Shown here piece by piece: positions 17,780-25,873 of a stretch of DNA of 64,000 bases. Source of the DNA: Streptomyces sp. NRRL WC-3605 (GTDB lineage Bacteria; Actinomycetota; Actinomycetes; Streptomycetales; Streptomycetaceae). Numbering within the stretch: position 1 is the first letter of the stretch; each line of letters starts with the position of its first letter. The stretch spans positions 62,001 to 126,000 of the forward strand of contig NZ_LLZN01000056.1 of assembly GCF_001509795.1 (NCBI RefSeq). Reading direction: 5' to 3'. Below the pieces are notes generated by a model. It saw nothing but the letters and a program-made list of their open reading frames with translations. It was not told the DNA's origin and ran no database searches. The translations under genes and the position numbers were made by a program.

Positions 17780-17812
17780 GGCTCAGCCCTGGTCACAGGG
17801 CGAGGCACAACG

Positions 17813-18046
17813 TCACTTGTTGGTGCAGGTGTTGCCGAAGGCGGGGTTCAGCAGCCCGATCACGGAGACCGTGTTGCCGCAGACGTTCACGGGGATGTGA
17901 ATCGGAGCCTGGATGACGTTGCCGGACACGAGGCCCGGGGAGTGCACCGCGGCACCCTGAGCACCCGAGTCGGCAACGGCCAGGCCCGCGCCCGCGAGAA
18001 CCAGCCCACCGGTGGCAGCCGCAGCGGCGACGACCTTCTTGATCAT
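17813..18046 (-). CDS. chpH: Short chaplin
   Basis: 77 aa from ATG at 18046, directly after a consensus AAGGAGGA ribosome site. A signal peptide of about 29 residues (MIKKVVAAAAATGGLVLAGAGLAVA) is followed by one chaplin domain ([26 protein letters not shown]...NPAFGNTCTNK) with its two Cys. Mature ChpH is a small surface-active protein that assembles into amyloid-like fibrils on aerial hyphae and spores, with no wall anchor of its own. Length equals that of S. coelicolor ChpH as I recall it. The promoter looks BldN-type (see 18095-18122). Confidence 0.95.
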   Translation of the reverse strand: MIKKVVAAAAATGGLVLAGAGLAVADSGAQGAAVHSPGLVSGNVIQAPIHIPVNVCGNTVSVIGLLNPAFGNTCTNK

Positions 18047-18064
18047 TGTTCCTCCTTGTTGGCA

Positions 18065-18089
18065 ATGCGATCTCACTTGCTGATCGCAT
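18065..18089 (-). promoter_or_regulatory. Stem-loop in the chpH 5' leader
   Basis: ATGCGAT (18065-18071) and ATCGCAT (18083-18089) pair perfectly across 11 bases. If the BldN-type promoter is right, transcription starts close to 18088, placing this hairpin at the very 5' end of the chpH message, just ahead of the ribosome site. It could protect the mRNA or gate translation. Confidence 0.5.
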
Positions 18090-18094
18090 CACCT

Positions 18095-18122
18095 GTAACG
18101 AGGAGCGGTTAATAGAGCTACG
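18095..18122 (-). promoter_or_regulatory. Candidate sigma-BldN promoter of chpH
   Basis: On the minus strand CGTAGC (18117-18122), 16 bases, then CGTTAC (18095-18100). This agrees with the sigma-BldN consensus CGTAAC-N16-CGTTGA known from Streptomyces development, with exact spacing and one and two mismatches. Chaplins are established BldN targets. Confidence 0.65.
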
Positions 18123-18174
18123 ACCCTATGAGCGTGTTCACCCGTCCAGAGCACAGCCAGTACGCCTGGTCGAA

Positions 18175-19500
18175 TTACGAGGCGTCGATGAACCGGTCGA
18201 GGACCCGCACGCCGAACCGCAGCCCGTCGACCGGCACGCGCTCGTCGACGCCGTGGAACATGCCCGCGAAGTCCAGCTCCGGGGGGAGCTTCAGCGGAGC
18301 GAAGCCGAAGCCGCGGATGCCGAGGTCGTCGAAGGACTTGGCGTCGGTGCCGCCGGACAGCATGTACGGAATGGCCTTGGCCGCCGGGTCCTCCGCGACC
18401 AGCGCCGACTGCATCGCGGCCACCAGGGCGCCGTCGAAGCCGGTCTCCACGGCCTTGTCGGCGTGCACGTCCTCGCGGCGGACGTTCGGTCCGAGGATGC
18501 GGTCGAGGTCGGCCAGAAACTCCTCCTCGTATCCGGGCAGGAAGCGGCCGTCGACGTGTGCGGTGGCCTCGCCGGGGATGACGTTGACCTTGTAGCCGGC
18601 GTTCAGCTGGGTCGGGTTGGCCGTGTTGCTGAGGGTGGCCCCGATGAGCTTGGCGATGCCGCCGAGCCTGGCGAGGGTGCCCTCCATGTTCTCGGGGTCG
18701 AGCTCGGTGCCGAGCGCGTCGCCCAGTTCGTCGAGGAAGGCGCGGGTGGTCTTGGTGACGCGGACGGGGAACGTGTGGCGGCCGAGGCGGGCGACGGCCT
18801 CCGACAGCTCGGTGATGGCGTTGTCCCGGTGGATCATCGAGCCGTGCCCGGCGGTGCCGGCCACGGTCAGCTTCATCCAGTGCATGCCCTTCTCGGCCGT
18901 CTGGATCAGGTAGAGCCGCCGCTCCTCGCTCACCGTGAACGAGAACCCGCCGACCTCGCTGATGGCCTCCGTGACGCCCTCGAAGAGGTCCGGGTGCTTG
19001 TCGACGAGGAACCGGGCGCCGTAGGTGCCGCCGGCCTCCTCGTCGGCGAGGAACGCGAGCACGATGTCCCGCGGGGGCCTGCGGCCGCTGCGCAGCCGGT
19101 CGCGGACGACCGCGAGGGTCATCGCGTCCATGTCCTTCATGTCGACGGCGCCGCGCCCCCACACGCAGCCGTCGGCGATCTCGCCGGAGAACGGGTGGTG
19201 GGTCCAGTCGTCGGCGTTGGCCGGGACGACGTCGGTGTGCCCGTGGATGAGCAGCGCGGGCCGGGAGGGGTCCTCGCCCTCGATGCGCGCCACGGTGGAG
19301 GCGCGTCCCGGGTGCGACTCGAAGATCTTCGGCTCGAGGCCCACCTCGGCGAGCTTCTCGGCGACGTACTCGGCCGCCGCGCGCTCGCCGGGGCCCGAGT
19401 GGTCCCCGTAGTTGCTGGTGTCGATGCGGATCAGCTCGCGGCAGAGGTCCACGACCTCGTCCTCGCCGGTGACGTTCCTGGTCGTGTCCGTGTCGCTCAC
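18175..19500 (-). CDS. M20-family zinc metallopeptidase
   Basis: 441 aa. Di-zinc amidohydrolase/peptidase of the M20/M25/M40 group, cytoplasmic. Metal ligands and catalysts in order: HGHTDVVPA (His, Asp), WGRGAVDMKDMDA (bridging Asp), ADEEAGGTYGA (general base Glu and ligand Glu), and GTAGHGSMIHR in the dimerisation lid. The length fits carboxypeptidase or succinyl-diaminopimelate-desuccinylase-like members; the substrate is not evident. ATG at 19500. The nearest same-strand gene downstream is chpH, separated by about 130 bp including the chpH promoter. Confidence 0.92.
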   Translation of the reverse strand: MSDTDTTRNVTGEDEVVDLCRELIRIDTSNYGDHSGPGERAAAEYVAEKLAEVGLEPKIFESHPGRASTVARIEGEDPSRPALLIHGHTDVVPANADDWTHHPFSGEIADGCVWGRGAVDMKDMDAMTLAVVRDRLRSGRRPPRDIVLAFLADEEAGGTYGARFLVDKHPDLFEGVTEAISEVGGFSFTVSEERRLYLIQTAEKGMHWMKLTVAGTAGHGSMIHRDNAITELSEAVARLGRHTFPVRVTKTTRAFLDELGDALGTELDPENMEGTLARLGGIAKLIGATLSNTANPTQLNAGYKVNVIPGEATAHVDGRFLPGYEEEFLADLDRILGPNVRREDVHADKAVETGFDGALVAAMQSALVAEDPAAKAIPYMLSGGTDAKSFDDLGIRGFGFAPLKLPPELDFAGMFHGVDERVPVDGLRFGVRVLDRFIDAS

Positions 19501-19688
19501 GCTGCTTCCTCCCGCGGTGTCACTGCTGGTGGGTCCCCCTCATCCTCTCTCTCCGCCCGGCGGGGCCCAAGAGCGGCCACACGTCGTCACACGCCGTTCA
19601 CGCCGTCCCGGGGGGTGATCGGGACCCTTCGAAAGCCTGGTAGTGTTTTCTCTGTCGCCGCGAGGGAGACCCGCGCGACAGACACCTT

Positions 19689-19773
19689 GTCCGGGTGGCG
19701 GAATGGCAGACGCGCTAGCTTGAGGTGCTAGTGCCCTTTATCGGGCGTGGGGGTTCAAGTCCCCCCTCGGACA
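19689..19773 (+). tRNA. tRNA-Leu (anticodon GAG)
   Basis: 85-nt class II tRNA. The acceptor stem GTCCGGG (19689-19695) pairs with CTCGGAC before discriminator A at 19773. The anticodon stem CTAGC/GCTAG encloses loop TTGAGGT with anticodon GAG, reading CUC/CUU leucine codons. A long variable arm and the TTCAAGT T-loop stretch on a GGGGG/CCCCC stem are present. The 3' CCA is not encoded. A 5' leader hairpin CTGTCGC/GCGACAG (19652-19681) precedes it and a -10-like TAGTGT lies at 19641. A terminator follows. Confidence 0.95.
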
Positions 19774-19781
19774 CAGATCGG

Positions 19782-19806
19782 ACAGCCCCTCCTGGTGAGG
19801 GGCTGT
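19782..19806 (+). terminator. Terminator of tRNA-Leu
   Basis: ACAGCCCCTC (19782-19791) pairs with GAGGGGCTGT (19797-19806) around loop CTGGT and is followed by a T-rich TCGTCGTTG, just past the tRNA. Confidence 0.88.
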
Positions 19807-19861
19807 TCGTCGTTGTGGGGTGCTTCCCCGTGCGCGGGCCGGCACCGGCACAATGGGGGCC

Positions 19862-20272
19862 ATGTCCCGACGCACCGCCCGTTCCTCCTCCCTGTCCAGG
19901 TCCTCGGCCGGGTGCCCGTGCGGGCTGCCCGGCTCGTACGAGGCGTGCTGCGGGCGGTTCCACTCCGGGGCGGCGGCCGCGCCGACCGCCGAGGCGCTGA
20001 TGCGGTCGCGGTACAGCGCGTTCGTGCGGGGCGAGGTGCCGTATCTGCTGCGCACCTGGCATCCGCGGACGCGTCCGGCGCAGTTGGACCTGGATCCGGG
20101 GACGCGGTGGACGGGGCTGGAGATCCTCGGGACGGGGGACGGCTCGGCCTTCCACTCCACGGGGACGGTCACCTTCCGGGCCTCGTTCCGCGGCGGGTCG
20201 CTGCACGAGCGCAGCCGGTTCGAGCGGGTGGACGGGGCCTGGGTGTACGTGGACGGGGAGTTCCTGGGCTGA
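19862..20272 (+). CDS. YchJ-family protein
   Basis: 136 aa from ATG 19862. The N-terminal cysteine motif CPCGLPGSYEACCGRFHSG (SEC-C-like, probably binding zinc) is followed by the YchJ domain (ALMRSRYSAFVRGEVPYLLRTWHPRTRP and a C-terminal beta sheet ending WVYVDGEFLG), a fold related to SnoaL/NTF2. The family is widespread; its function is not established. It lies between the tRNA terminator and the convergent gntR gene (6 bp apart). Confidence 0.85.
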   Translation: MSRRTARSSSLSRSSAGCPCGLPGSYEACCGRFHSGAAAAPTAEALMRSRYSAFVRGEVPYLLRTWHPRTRPAQLDLDPGTRWTGLEILGTGDGSAFHSTGTVTFRASFRGGSLHERSRFERVDGAWVYVDGEFLG

Positions 20273-20278
20273 GGCCCG

Positions 20279-20980
20279 TCACGGGGCCAGGATGTCGAGT
20301 TCCTGGAGGGCGCCGACCGTGATCTCGCGGGTGAGGTGCTCGGCGCGGACGGCGTCGCCCGCGCGGACCGCCTCGGCGACCTGGACGTGCAGGGTGACCG
20401 CCGCCGGGTCGGGGTCCTCGAACATGACCTCGTGATGGGTGCGGCCGGCCAGCACCTCCGCGACGACGTCGCCGAGCCGGGCGAACATCTCGTTGCCCGA
20501 GGCGTTGAGGATGACGCGGTGGAAGGCGACGTCGTGCAGGAGGTAGCCCTCCAGCTGGTGGCCGCGCGAGTGGGAGACCATGCCGAGGGCGCACTCGGTG
20601 AGTTCGGCGCACTGCTCGGCGGTGGCGTGCTTGGCGGCGAGGCCCGCCGCGACCGGTTCGACGGCCGAGCGCAGCACGGTGAGCGAGCGCAGCTGGTGCG
20701 GCCGGTCGGAACAGGCCAGCCGCCAGCGGATGACCTGTGGGTCGTAGACGTTCCACTCGGCCTTGGGGCGGACCGTGACGCCGACGCGGCGGCGGGACTC
20801 GACGAGGTGCATGGACTCCAGGACGCGTACCGCCTCGCGCATCACGGAGCGTGAGACGTCGAAGCGCTGGGCGAGTTCGTCCGTGCGCAGGACACTGCCC
20901 GGCGGATACTCGCCCGCGGTGATCGCGGGGCCGAGGGAGTCCAGAACTCGGCCGTGCAGCCCCCGGCCCGTAGTGCTCAT
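20279..20980 (-). CDS. gntR: GntR-family (FadR subfamily) regulator of gluconate genes
   Basis: 233 aa. The winged helix at residues 1-75 (LAQRFDVSRSVMREAVRVLESMHLV) is followed by an FCD domain with metal/ligand residues (LLHDVAFHRVILNASGNEMFARL). Divergent from gntK-gntP with a 134-bp AT-richer intergenic region holding an AAGT-N3-ACTT operator candidate. By position and type it corresponds to the gluconate repressor beside gntK/gntP in S. coelicolor. Expected to release DNA on binding gluconate or a derivative and to regulate itself. Confidence 0.85.
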   Translation of the reverse strand: MSTTGRGLHGRVLDSLGPAITAGEYPPGSVLRTDELAQRFDVSRSVMREAVRVLESMHLVESRRRVGVTVRPKAEWNVYDPQVIRWRLACSDRPHQLRSLTVLRSAVEPVAAGLAAKHATAEQCAELTECALGMVSHSRGHQLEGYLLHDVAFHRVILNASGNEMFARLGDVVAEVLAGRTHHEVMFEDPDPAAVTLHVQVAEAVRAGDAVRAEHLTREITVGALQELDILAP

Positions 20981-21012
20981 GCACTCAGCGTACGGGCAGG
21001 ATCACGGGAACA

Positions 21013-21027
21013 AAAAGTCAGACTTAT
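21013..21027. promoter_or_regulatory. FadR-type operator candidate in the gntR-gntK intergenic region
   Basis: AAAAGTCAGACTTAT contains the palindrome AAGT-CAG-ACTT, matching the general FadR-subfamily pattern N-GT-N(0-3)-AC-N. It is in the only AT-rich stretch between the divergent genes (21007-21062), which must carry both promoters. Confidence 0.5.
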
Positions 21028-21114
21028 ATGTCACAGGCTCTTGATTCGTCGTACCTAATGGGTTTCAGTGTCCGTCGACATCACGTGTCGACGAGGACAG
21101 ACAGTGAGGCAGCG

Positions 21115-21633
21115 ATGAACACCCCCCATGTCGTCGTGGTCATGGGCGTCGCGGGCACCGGGAAGACCACCATCGGTCCCCTGCTCGCGGCCCGCCTCGG
21201 CGTTCCCTACGCCGAGGGCGACGACTTCCACTCCGAGGCCAACATTGCCAAGATGTCGGCCGGCACCCCGCTCGACGACGACGACAGGTGGCCGTGGCTC
21301 GACGCCATCGGCGCCTGGGCGCACCGCCGGGCCGGGCTCGGCGGAGTGGTCAGCTGCTCCGCGCTGAAGCGCTCGTACCGCGACCGGTTGCGGGCCGCCG
21401 CGCCGGGCGTCGTGTTCGTGCACCTCGCGGGTGACCGCGCGGTGATCGAGGACCGGATGTCGCACCGGCAGGGGCACTTCATGCCGACCGCGCTGCTCGA
21501 CTCCCAGTTCGCCACCCTCCAGCCGCTCGCGGAGGACGAGGCGGGCGTCGCCGTGGACGTGGCCGGCACCCCCGAGGAGATCACCGAACGGGCCGTCACG
21601 GCCCTGACGGCGCTCCCCGAGCCGACCGTGTAA
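21115..21633 (+). CDS. gntK: Gluconokinase
   Basis: 172 aa from the ATG at 21115, where the P-loop kinase begins (MNTPHVVVVMGVAGTGKTTIG). Phosphorylates D-gluconate to 6-phosphogluconate for the pentose phosphate pathway. Walker A is GVAGTGKT near residue 11. The gluconate-binding EGDDFHSEANIAKMSAGTPL and the conserved SCSALKRSYRDRLR follow. The closing segment HFMPTALLDSQFATLQPL is diagnostic of the GntK family. 37 bp upstream of gntP and cotranscribed with it. Confidence 0.96.
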   Translation: MNTPHVVVVMGVAGTGKTTIGPLLAARLGVPYAEGDDFHSEANIAKMSAGTPLDDDDRWPWLDAIGAWAHRRAGLGGVVSCSALKRSYRDRLRAAAPGVVFVHLAGDRAVIEDRMSHRQGHFMPTALLDSQFATLQPLAEDEAGVAVDVAGTPEEITERAVTALTALPEPTV

Positions 21634-21670
21634 CTCCCCTCCCCACCCCCGTACCTGCAAGGGAAACCCC

Positions 21671-23068
21671 GTGACCAGACTCAGCGTCGAGATGCTGGCA
21701 GCGGACCCCGTCGAGCCCATCACCTCGGCGGGACACGCTCAGCTCGGTGTCGCCGTCCTGGTGGGCATCGCCGTCATCGTGCTGCTCATCACCAAGTTCA
21801 AGCTCCACGCCTTCCTGTCCCTGACCCTCGGGTCGCTGGTGCTCGGCGCGATCGCCGGGGCACCGCTGGACAAGGTCATCGCCAGCTTCACCGCCGGCCT
21901 CGGCTCCACGGTCGCGGGCGTCGGCGTGCTGATCGCCCTGGGCGCCATCCTCGGCAAGATGCTCGCCGACTCCGGCGGCGCCGACCAGATCGTCGACACC
22001 ATCCTCGCCAAGGCGGGCGGCCGCTCGATGCCGTGGGCGATGGTGCTGATCGCGTCCGTGATCGGACTGCCGCTGTTCTTCGAGGTCGGCGTGGTGCTGC
22101 TGATCCCGGTCGTGCTGATGGTCGCCAAGCGCGGCAACTACTCGCTGATGCGCATCGGCATCCCCGCGCTGGCCGGTCTGTCCGTGATGCACGGTCTGGT
22201 CCCGCCGCACCCCGGCCCGCTGGTCGCGATCGACGCGGTCGGTGCCAACCTGGGCGTGACTCTGGCGCTCGGCGTCCTGGTCGCGATACCGACCGTGATC
22301 ATCGCGGGCCCCGTGTTCTCGAAGTTCGCCGCCCGCTGGGTGGACGTCCCGGTGCCGGAGCGGATGATCCCGCAGCGCGCCTCCGAGGACCTGAAGAAGC
22401 TTCCCGGCTTCGGCGCCACCCTGGCGACGATCCTGCTGCCGGTCGTCCTGATGCTGTCCAAGGCGCTGGTCGACATCGTCGTGGACGACCCGGAGAACAC
22501 CGTCCAGCGGGTCTTCGACGTCGTCGGCTCCCCGCTGATCGCCCTGCTCGCCTCCGTGCTGGTCGGCATCTTCACGCTGCTGGCGCCGGCCGGGTTCGGC
22601 AAGGAGCGCGTCTCGCCGCTCGTCGAGAAGGGCCTCGCCCCGATCGCGGGCATCCTGCTGATCGTCGGCGCGGGCGGCGGCTTCAAGCAGACGCTGATCG
22701 ACACCGGTGTGGGCCAGATGGTCCTGGACATCTCCAAGGACTGGTCGATCCCCGCGCTGCTGCTCGCCTGGCTGATCGCGGTGGCGATCCGGCTGGCCAC
22801 GGGCTCGGCGACGGTCGCGACGGTCTCCGCGGCCGGTCTGGTCGCCCCGCTCGCGGCCGACATGTCGACCACGCACGCGGCCCTGCTCGTCCTGGCCATC
22901 GGCGCCGGCTCGCTGTTCTTCAGCCATGTCAACGACGCCGGGTTCTGGCTGGTGAAGGAGTACTTCGGGCTGAACGTCGGCCAGACCATCAAGACCTGGT
23001 CCGTCATGGAGACGATCATCTCCGTGGTGGCCGGCGGCTCGGTCCTGCTGCTGTCCCTCGTGTTGTAG
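21671..23068 (+). CDS. gntP: Gluconate:H+ symporter, GntP family
   Basis: 465 aa, about 12-14 membrane helices. The GntP hallmark region HGLVPPHPGPLVAIDAVGANLG is at about residues 175-195, and the C-terminal FSHVNDAGFWLVKEYFGLNVGQTIKTW is the family signature. Starts GTG at 21671 after AAGGGAAA. Imports gluconate for GntK; the divergent regulator is gntR. Length and motifs are complete. Confidence 0.96.
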   Translation: MTRLSVEMLAADPVEPITSAGHAQLGVAVLVGIAVIVLLITKFKLHAFLSLTLGSLVLGAIAGAPLDKVIASFTAGLGSTVAGVGVLIALGAILGKMLADSGGADQIVDTILAKAGGRSMPWAMVLIASVIGLPLFFEVGVVLLIPVVLMVAKRGNYSLMRIGIPALAGLSVMHGLVPPHPGPLVAIDAVGANLGVTLALGVLVAIPTVIIAGPVFSKFAARWVDVPVPERMIPQRASEDLKKLPGFGATLATILLPVVLMLSKALVDIVVDDPENTVQRVFDVVGSPLIALLASVLVGIFTLLAPAGFGKERVSPLVEKGLAPIAGILLIVGAGGGFKQTLIDTGVGQMVLDISKDWSIPALLLAWLIAVAIRLATGSATVATVSAAGLVAPLAADMSTTHAALLVLAIGAGSLFFSHVNDAGFWLVKEYFGLNVGQTIKTWSVMETIISVVAGGSVLLLSLVL

Positions 23069-23336
23069 GGGTACGGCGATGGCGGCTCACCCGCTCTTCG
23101 GCATCTCCGGGCGCACGGCCCCCGTGGCGGGCGTCGCGGACGTCGGGGAGCGGGTGGGCCCGCCGCATCTCGCGCGCGTGATCTTGTCCCGGATGCCCGG
23201 AAGATGCCCTGAAGGTGCCGCGCGACCGCCCTGCCGACGCCGTCACGACTTCCCCAGGAGCGCGAAGAGCCCGATGATGTGGTGATCCCCCGGAGGCAGC
23301 CGCGGCCGTCGGGGGCACGGACATCGGGGGGGTCTC
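23069..23336. other. 268-bp spacer between gntP and a secreted-protein gene
   Basis: I see no convincing gene. A 68-codon open frame (23079-23285, plus) begins right after gntP, but it lacks a ribosome site and any recognisable motif. No clear terminator hairpin was found for the gnt operon here. Confidence 0.4.
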
Positions 23337-24443
23337 ATGGCGGTTTCCCTCGGGATGCGTATCTCGGGGCTGCTGTTCGTCGGCGCGGTGGCGGTGGCCG
23401 CCGCCGCCTTCACCGGCCTGGAGGGCACCGACCGTGCGGACGGCGGGGGCGGCGGACCGGCGGTGAGCGCGGACCCCTCCACCGGGCCGGTCACGGCCTC
23501 CCCCTCCCCCACCGCTCCCAAGCGCCCCGACGGGCACATCGGCGCCCCCGCGATCACCGGCGCTCCCGGTGCCGTCGCGGGCGGCGGGACACTGCGCCGT
23601 TCCGGCCCAGGACCCGCGCCGTCGGAGAGCCGCGAGCATGTCGTGGCGCCCGCCTGGCTGCCGCCAGGCCCCGGCTCACCGGACCTCGACGGCACGGCCG
23701 ACCCGGCGGGCGTGTACGACCGGCTCCGGGACCCCGCCGCGTGCGGGACCGCGCTGGACGGCGTCCCCGGGGCGGCGGACGGCGACGAGTGGACGCTCCT
23801 GCGGGCCCTGTCCTCGGCCTGTCGGGCCGTGCAGGGCCAGGGCGGCGACTGGGAGCAGGCGGGCCGGGACCACGCGGCCCTGGCCGGCACGGCGCGGTCC
23901 TGCAAGGGGCGTGCCGCCTACGCGGTGCTGGGCGGGCTGCTCGACTTCCACCGGCGCAGTCCCACCGCCACCGTGCGGCTGCGGACGCCCGCGGGCGGTG
24001 CCCCGGCGTGCCGCTACCGGATCACTGGGGTGGACACGGGCGGTGACGGCACCGCGCGGCCCGCCGAAGTGATCGGCGTCGAGCTGGCGGACGCCTACTT
24101 CGACCCCGCCGAACTGCCGCAGGCCGCGACGGTGACGGTCGGGGGCCGGCAGGTGCCGGGCGTCCCGCTGCTGGGGCCGCGCTCCGGTGGCACCGTCGTC
24201 CTGTCCGTGGTGGTCCCGGCGCTCGGCCCGGGTCCGGTGGACGTGTCCGTGCGCTACGGCACCGACGAGGTGCGTCTGCCGCAGGCGTTCACGATCGCTC
24301 CGCCGGACGTGCTGCCCGACCCGGAGCCGGAACAGGAGCAGGACCCCGGAACCGGCCCCGGCCCCGGCACCGGCACCGGCACCGACCAGGACGAGGACGG
24401 GCCGGCCGGGGCCCTGTCCTTCACCTGGTCAGGGGCGCCATAG
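23337..24443 (+). CDS. Secreted hypothetical protein
   Basis: 368 aa. An N-terminal signal/anchor segment (LGMRISGLLFVGAVAVAAAAFTG) is followed by a long Gly/Pro/Ser/Thr linker (residues 35-110). A small helical region contains four Cys (DPAACGTALDGV, SSACRAVQG, RSCKGRAAYA, APACRYRI). A beta-rich domain near 240-330 (VIGVELADAYFDPAELPQAATVTVGG) has the look of an IPT/TIG or immunoglobulin-like fold. It ends in a Pro/Glu then Gly/Thr tail. Exported and possibly membrane-tethered; function unknown. Its last 15 bp overlap the end of the convergent cytochrome gene. Confidence 0.75.
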   Translation: MAVSLGMRISGLLFVGAVAVAAAAFTGLEGTDRADGGGGGPAVSADPSTGPVTASPSPTAPKRPDGHIGAPAITGAPGAVAGGGTLRRSGPGPAPSESREHVVAPAWLPPGPGSPDLDGTADPAGVYDRLRDPAACGTALDGVPGAADGDEWTLLRALSSACRAVQGQGGDWEQAGRDHAALAGTARSCKGRAAYAVLGGLLDFHRRSPTATVRLRTPAGGAPACRYRITGVDTGGDGTARPAEVIGVELADAYFDPAELPQAATVTVGGRQVPGVPLLGPRSGGTVVLSVVVPALGPGPVDVSVRYGTDEVRLPQAFTIAPPDVLPDPEPEQEQDPGTGPGPGTGTGTDQDEDGPAGALSFTWSGAP

Positions 24444-25052
24444 GGAGTGCTCCCGCTCGGCCCACTCCCGGCTGACGGTGCCCCTGCGGAGGCCGTGGCG
24501 GGCCTCCGGGTCGGCCAGGGCCATGCCGATGTGGCCGGCGAGGACGATGCCGAGGGTGAGCGCGAGCCAGTCGTGCACGAAGGTGGCGCTGGTGCGCCAG
24601 CGCAGAGGCGTGAGGTGGGTGAACCACATCAGCAGGCCGGTGCCGAGCATCACGAGCGTCGCCCCGGCGAACCAGGAGGCGTAGATCTTCTGCCCGGCGT
24701 TGAACTTGCCCGCGGGACGGGAGCCGGGGCGCCGGTCGCGGCGCAGGACGGCCCGCAGCCAGGTCCGGTCGTGCGGGCCGAAGCGGTTGAGGAGGCCCAG
24801 GTCGCGGCGGAAGGCGCCGGAGACCAGTCCGGCCAGGGCGGGCACGGGCAGGGCGAGGCCGGCCCACTCATGGACGCGGACCACGAGCTCGCGGCGGCCC
24901 ACCAGCTCGGCGAACTGCGGGATGTAGAGGCAGGCCGCGGTCACCACGCACACGCCCATCAGCGCGGCGGTGGCGCGGTGCACGTGCCGGGCGGCCGGGG
25001 TGAAGCGGCGGACCTCCGTGGCCGGGCGGGGCACGTCAACTCGTGGGGTCAT
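24429..25052 (-). CDS. Cytochrome b/b6-type membrane subunit
   Basis: 207 aa with four hydrophobic segments (ALMGVCVVTAACLYIPQF; WAGLALPVPALAGLVSGAF; WFAGATLVMLGTGLLMWF; LALTLGIVLAGHIGMAL). Candidate haem-ligating His are RHVHRATAAL, RVHEWAG, FVHDWLA and AGHIGMA, the layout of a di-haem cytochrome b561 or formate-dehydrogenase-gamma-like protein. It overlaps the molybdoenzyme gene upstream by 17 bp, so the pair is co-translated. The cytochrome probably exchanges electrons between the quinone pool and that enzyme. It is not MsrQ-like in obvious sequence. Confidence 0.82.
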   Translation of the reverse strand: MTPRVDVPRPATEVRRFTPAARHVHRATAALMGVCVVTAACLYIPQFAELVGRRELVVRVHEWAGLALPVPALAGLVSGAFRRDLGLLNRFGPHDRTWLRAVLRRDRRPGSRPAGKFNAGQKIYASWFAGATLVMLGTGLLMWFTHLTPLRWRTSATFVHDWLALTLGIVLAGHIGMALADPEARHGLRRGTVSREWAEREHSLWRP

Positions 25053-25782
25053 CGTCGCGTCCGTTCGATCGGCCGACCCAGGCGTCGACGTCGTAGCCCC
25101 GTTCCTCCCAGTAGCCCGGCCGCACGTCCCGGGTGACGGTGATGCCGGAGAGCCACTTGGCGGACTTGTAGAAGTACATGGGGGCGACGTAGAGGCGTGC
25201 GGGGCCGCCGTGGGCGTGGCCGAGGTCCTCGTCCTGCATGCGCAGGGCGACGAGGACGTCGGAGCGGCGTGCCTGGTCGAGGGTGAGGCTCTCGGAGTAG
25301 GCGCCGTCGAAGCAGGTGAAGCGCACGGCGCCCGCGCCGGGGCGCACGCCGGCGGCGTCGAGCAGCCGGGACAGCCGTACGCCCTCGAAGGGGGTGCCGG
25401 GGACCCGCCAGCCGGTGACGCACTGGACGTCGCGGACGAGCCGGGTCTGCGGGAGCGCCCGCAGGTCGGCCAGCGTGTAGGAGTGCGGGCGGTCGACGAG
25501 GCCGTCGACGGTGAGGCGGTAGTCGGTGGCGCTCTTGCGGGGGACGGAGGCGGTGACCGAGTAGTAGCGGAAGCCGCCGCCGTTGGGGAGCAGGTCGGTC
25601 AGGCCGGTGGGGTCCTTGTCGGACGCTCCGGCGAGGAAGGACTCCAGGCCGCGTTGCAGGGTGGGCGCGGTGACCACGCCGAGGGCGCCGAGACCGAGGG
25701 TGCCGAGGAGGACGCGGCGGCCGATGGGCCTGCCCCGCTCCTCTCCCTGGGGCTCGGGGGCGCCGGGCTGTTCGGGGTTCAC
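25036..25782 (-). CDS. Molybdopterin-dependent oxidoreductase, sulfite-oxidase/YedY-like
   Basis: 248 aa. The N-terminal GRRVLLGTLGLGALG (residues 21-35) is a twin-arginine-type export signal or anchor. The Mo-molybdopterin domain of the sulfite oxidase superfamily follows, with the molybdenum-ligating Cys121 in VRDVQCVTGWRVPGTPFEGV. The family segment GGPARLYVAPMYFYKSAKWLSGI is near the C-terminus. No dimerisation domain, so it resembles MsrP/YedY or plant-type short forms. It acts outside the membrane with the cytochrome b encoded next. The substrate (sulfite, a sulfoxide or another S/N-oxide) is not decided by sequence. Confidence 0.88.
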   Translation of the reverse strand: MNPEQPGAPEPQGEERGRPIGRRVLLGTLGLGALGVVTAPTLQRGLESFLAGASDKDPTGLTDLLPNGGGFRYYSVTASVPRKSATDYRLTVDGLVDRPHSYTLADLRALPQTRLVRDVQCVTGWRVPGTPFEGVRLSRLLDAAGVRPGAGAVRFTCFDGAYSESLTLDQARRSDVLVALRMQDEDLGHAHGGPARLYVAPMYFYKSAKWLSGITVTRDVRPGYWEERGYDVDAWVGRSNGRDDDPTS

Positions 25783-25873
25783 CCCCTCATTCGAACACCC
25801 GCGGCCCCGGCGGTGCCAGGGATCGCGGGTGCTCGTCAGACTTCCGTCATGTGTGGGGTGCCGGGGCGACCGG

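Noticed and set aside
19689-19773. tRNA-Leu as an attachment site for an integrated element
   Set aside because: Class II Leu tRNAs can be att sites, but there is no integrase gene, no duplicated tRNA 3' end nearby and the flanking genes are conserved chromosomal ones.
23079-23285. 68-codon plus-strand frame right after gntP
   Set aside because: No ribosome site, no motif and no conservation that I can judge; left as unassigned spacer.
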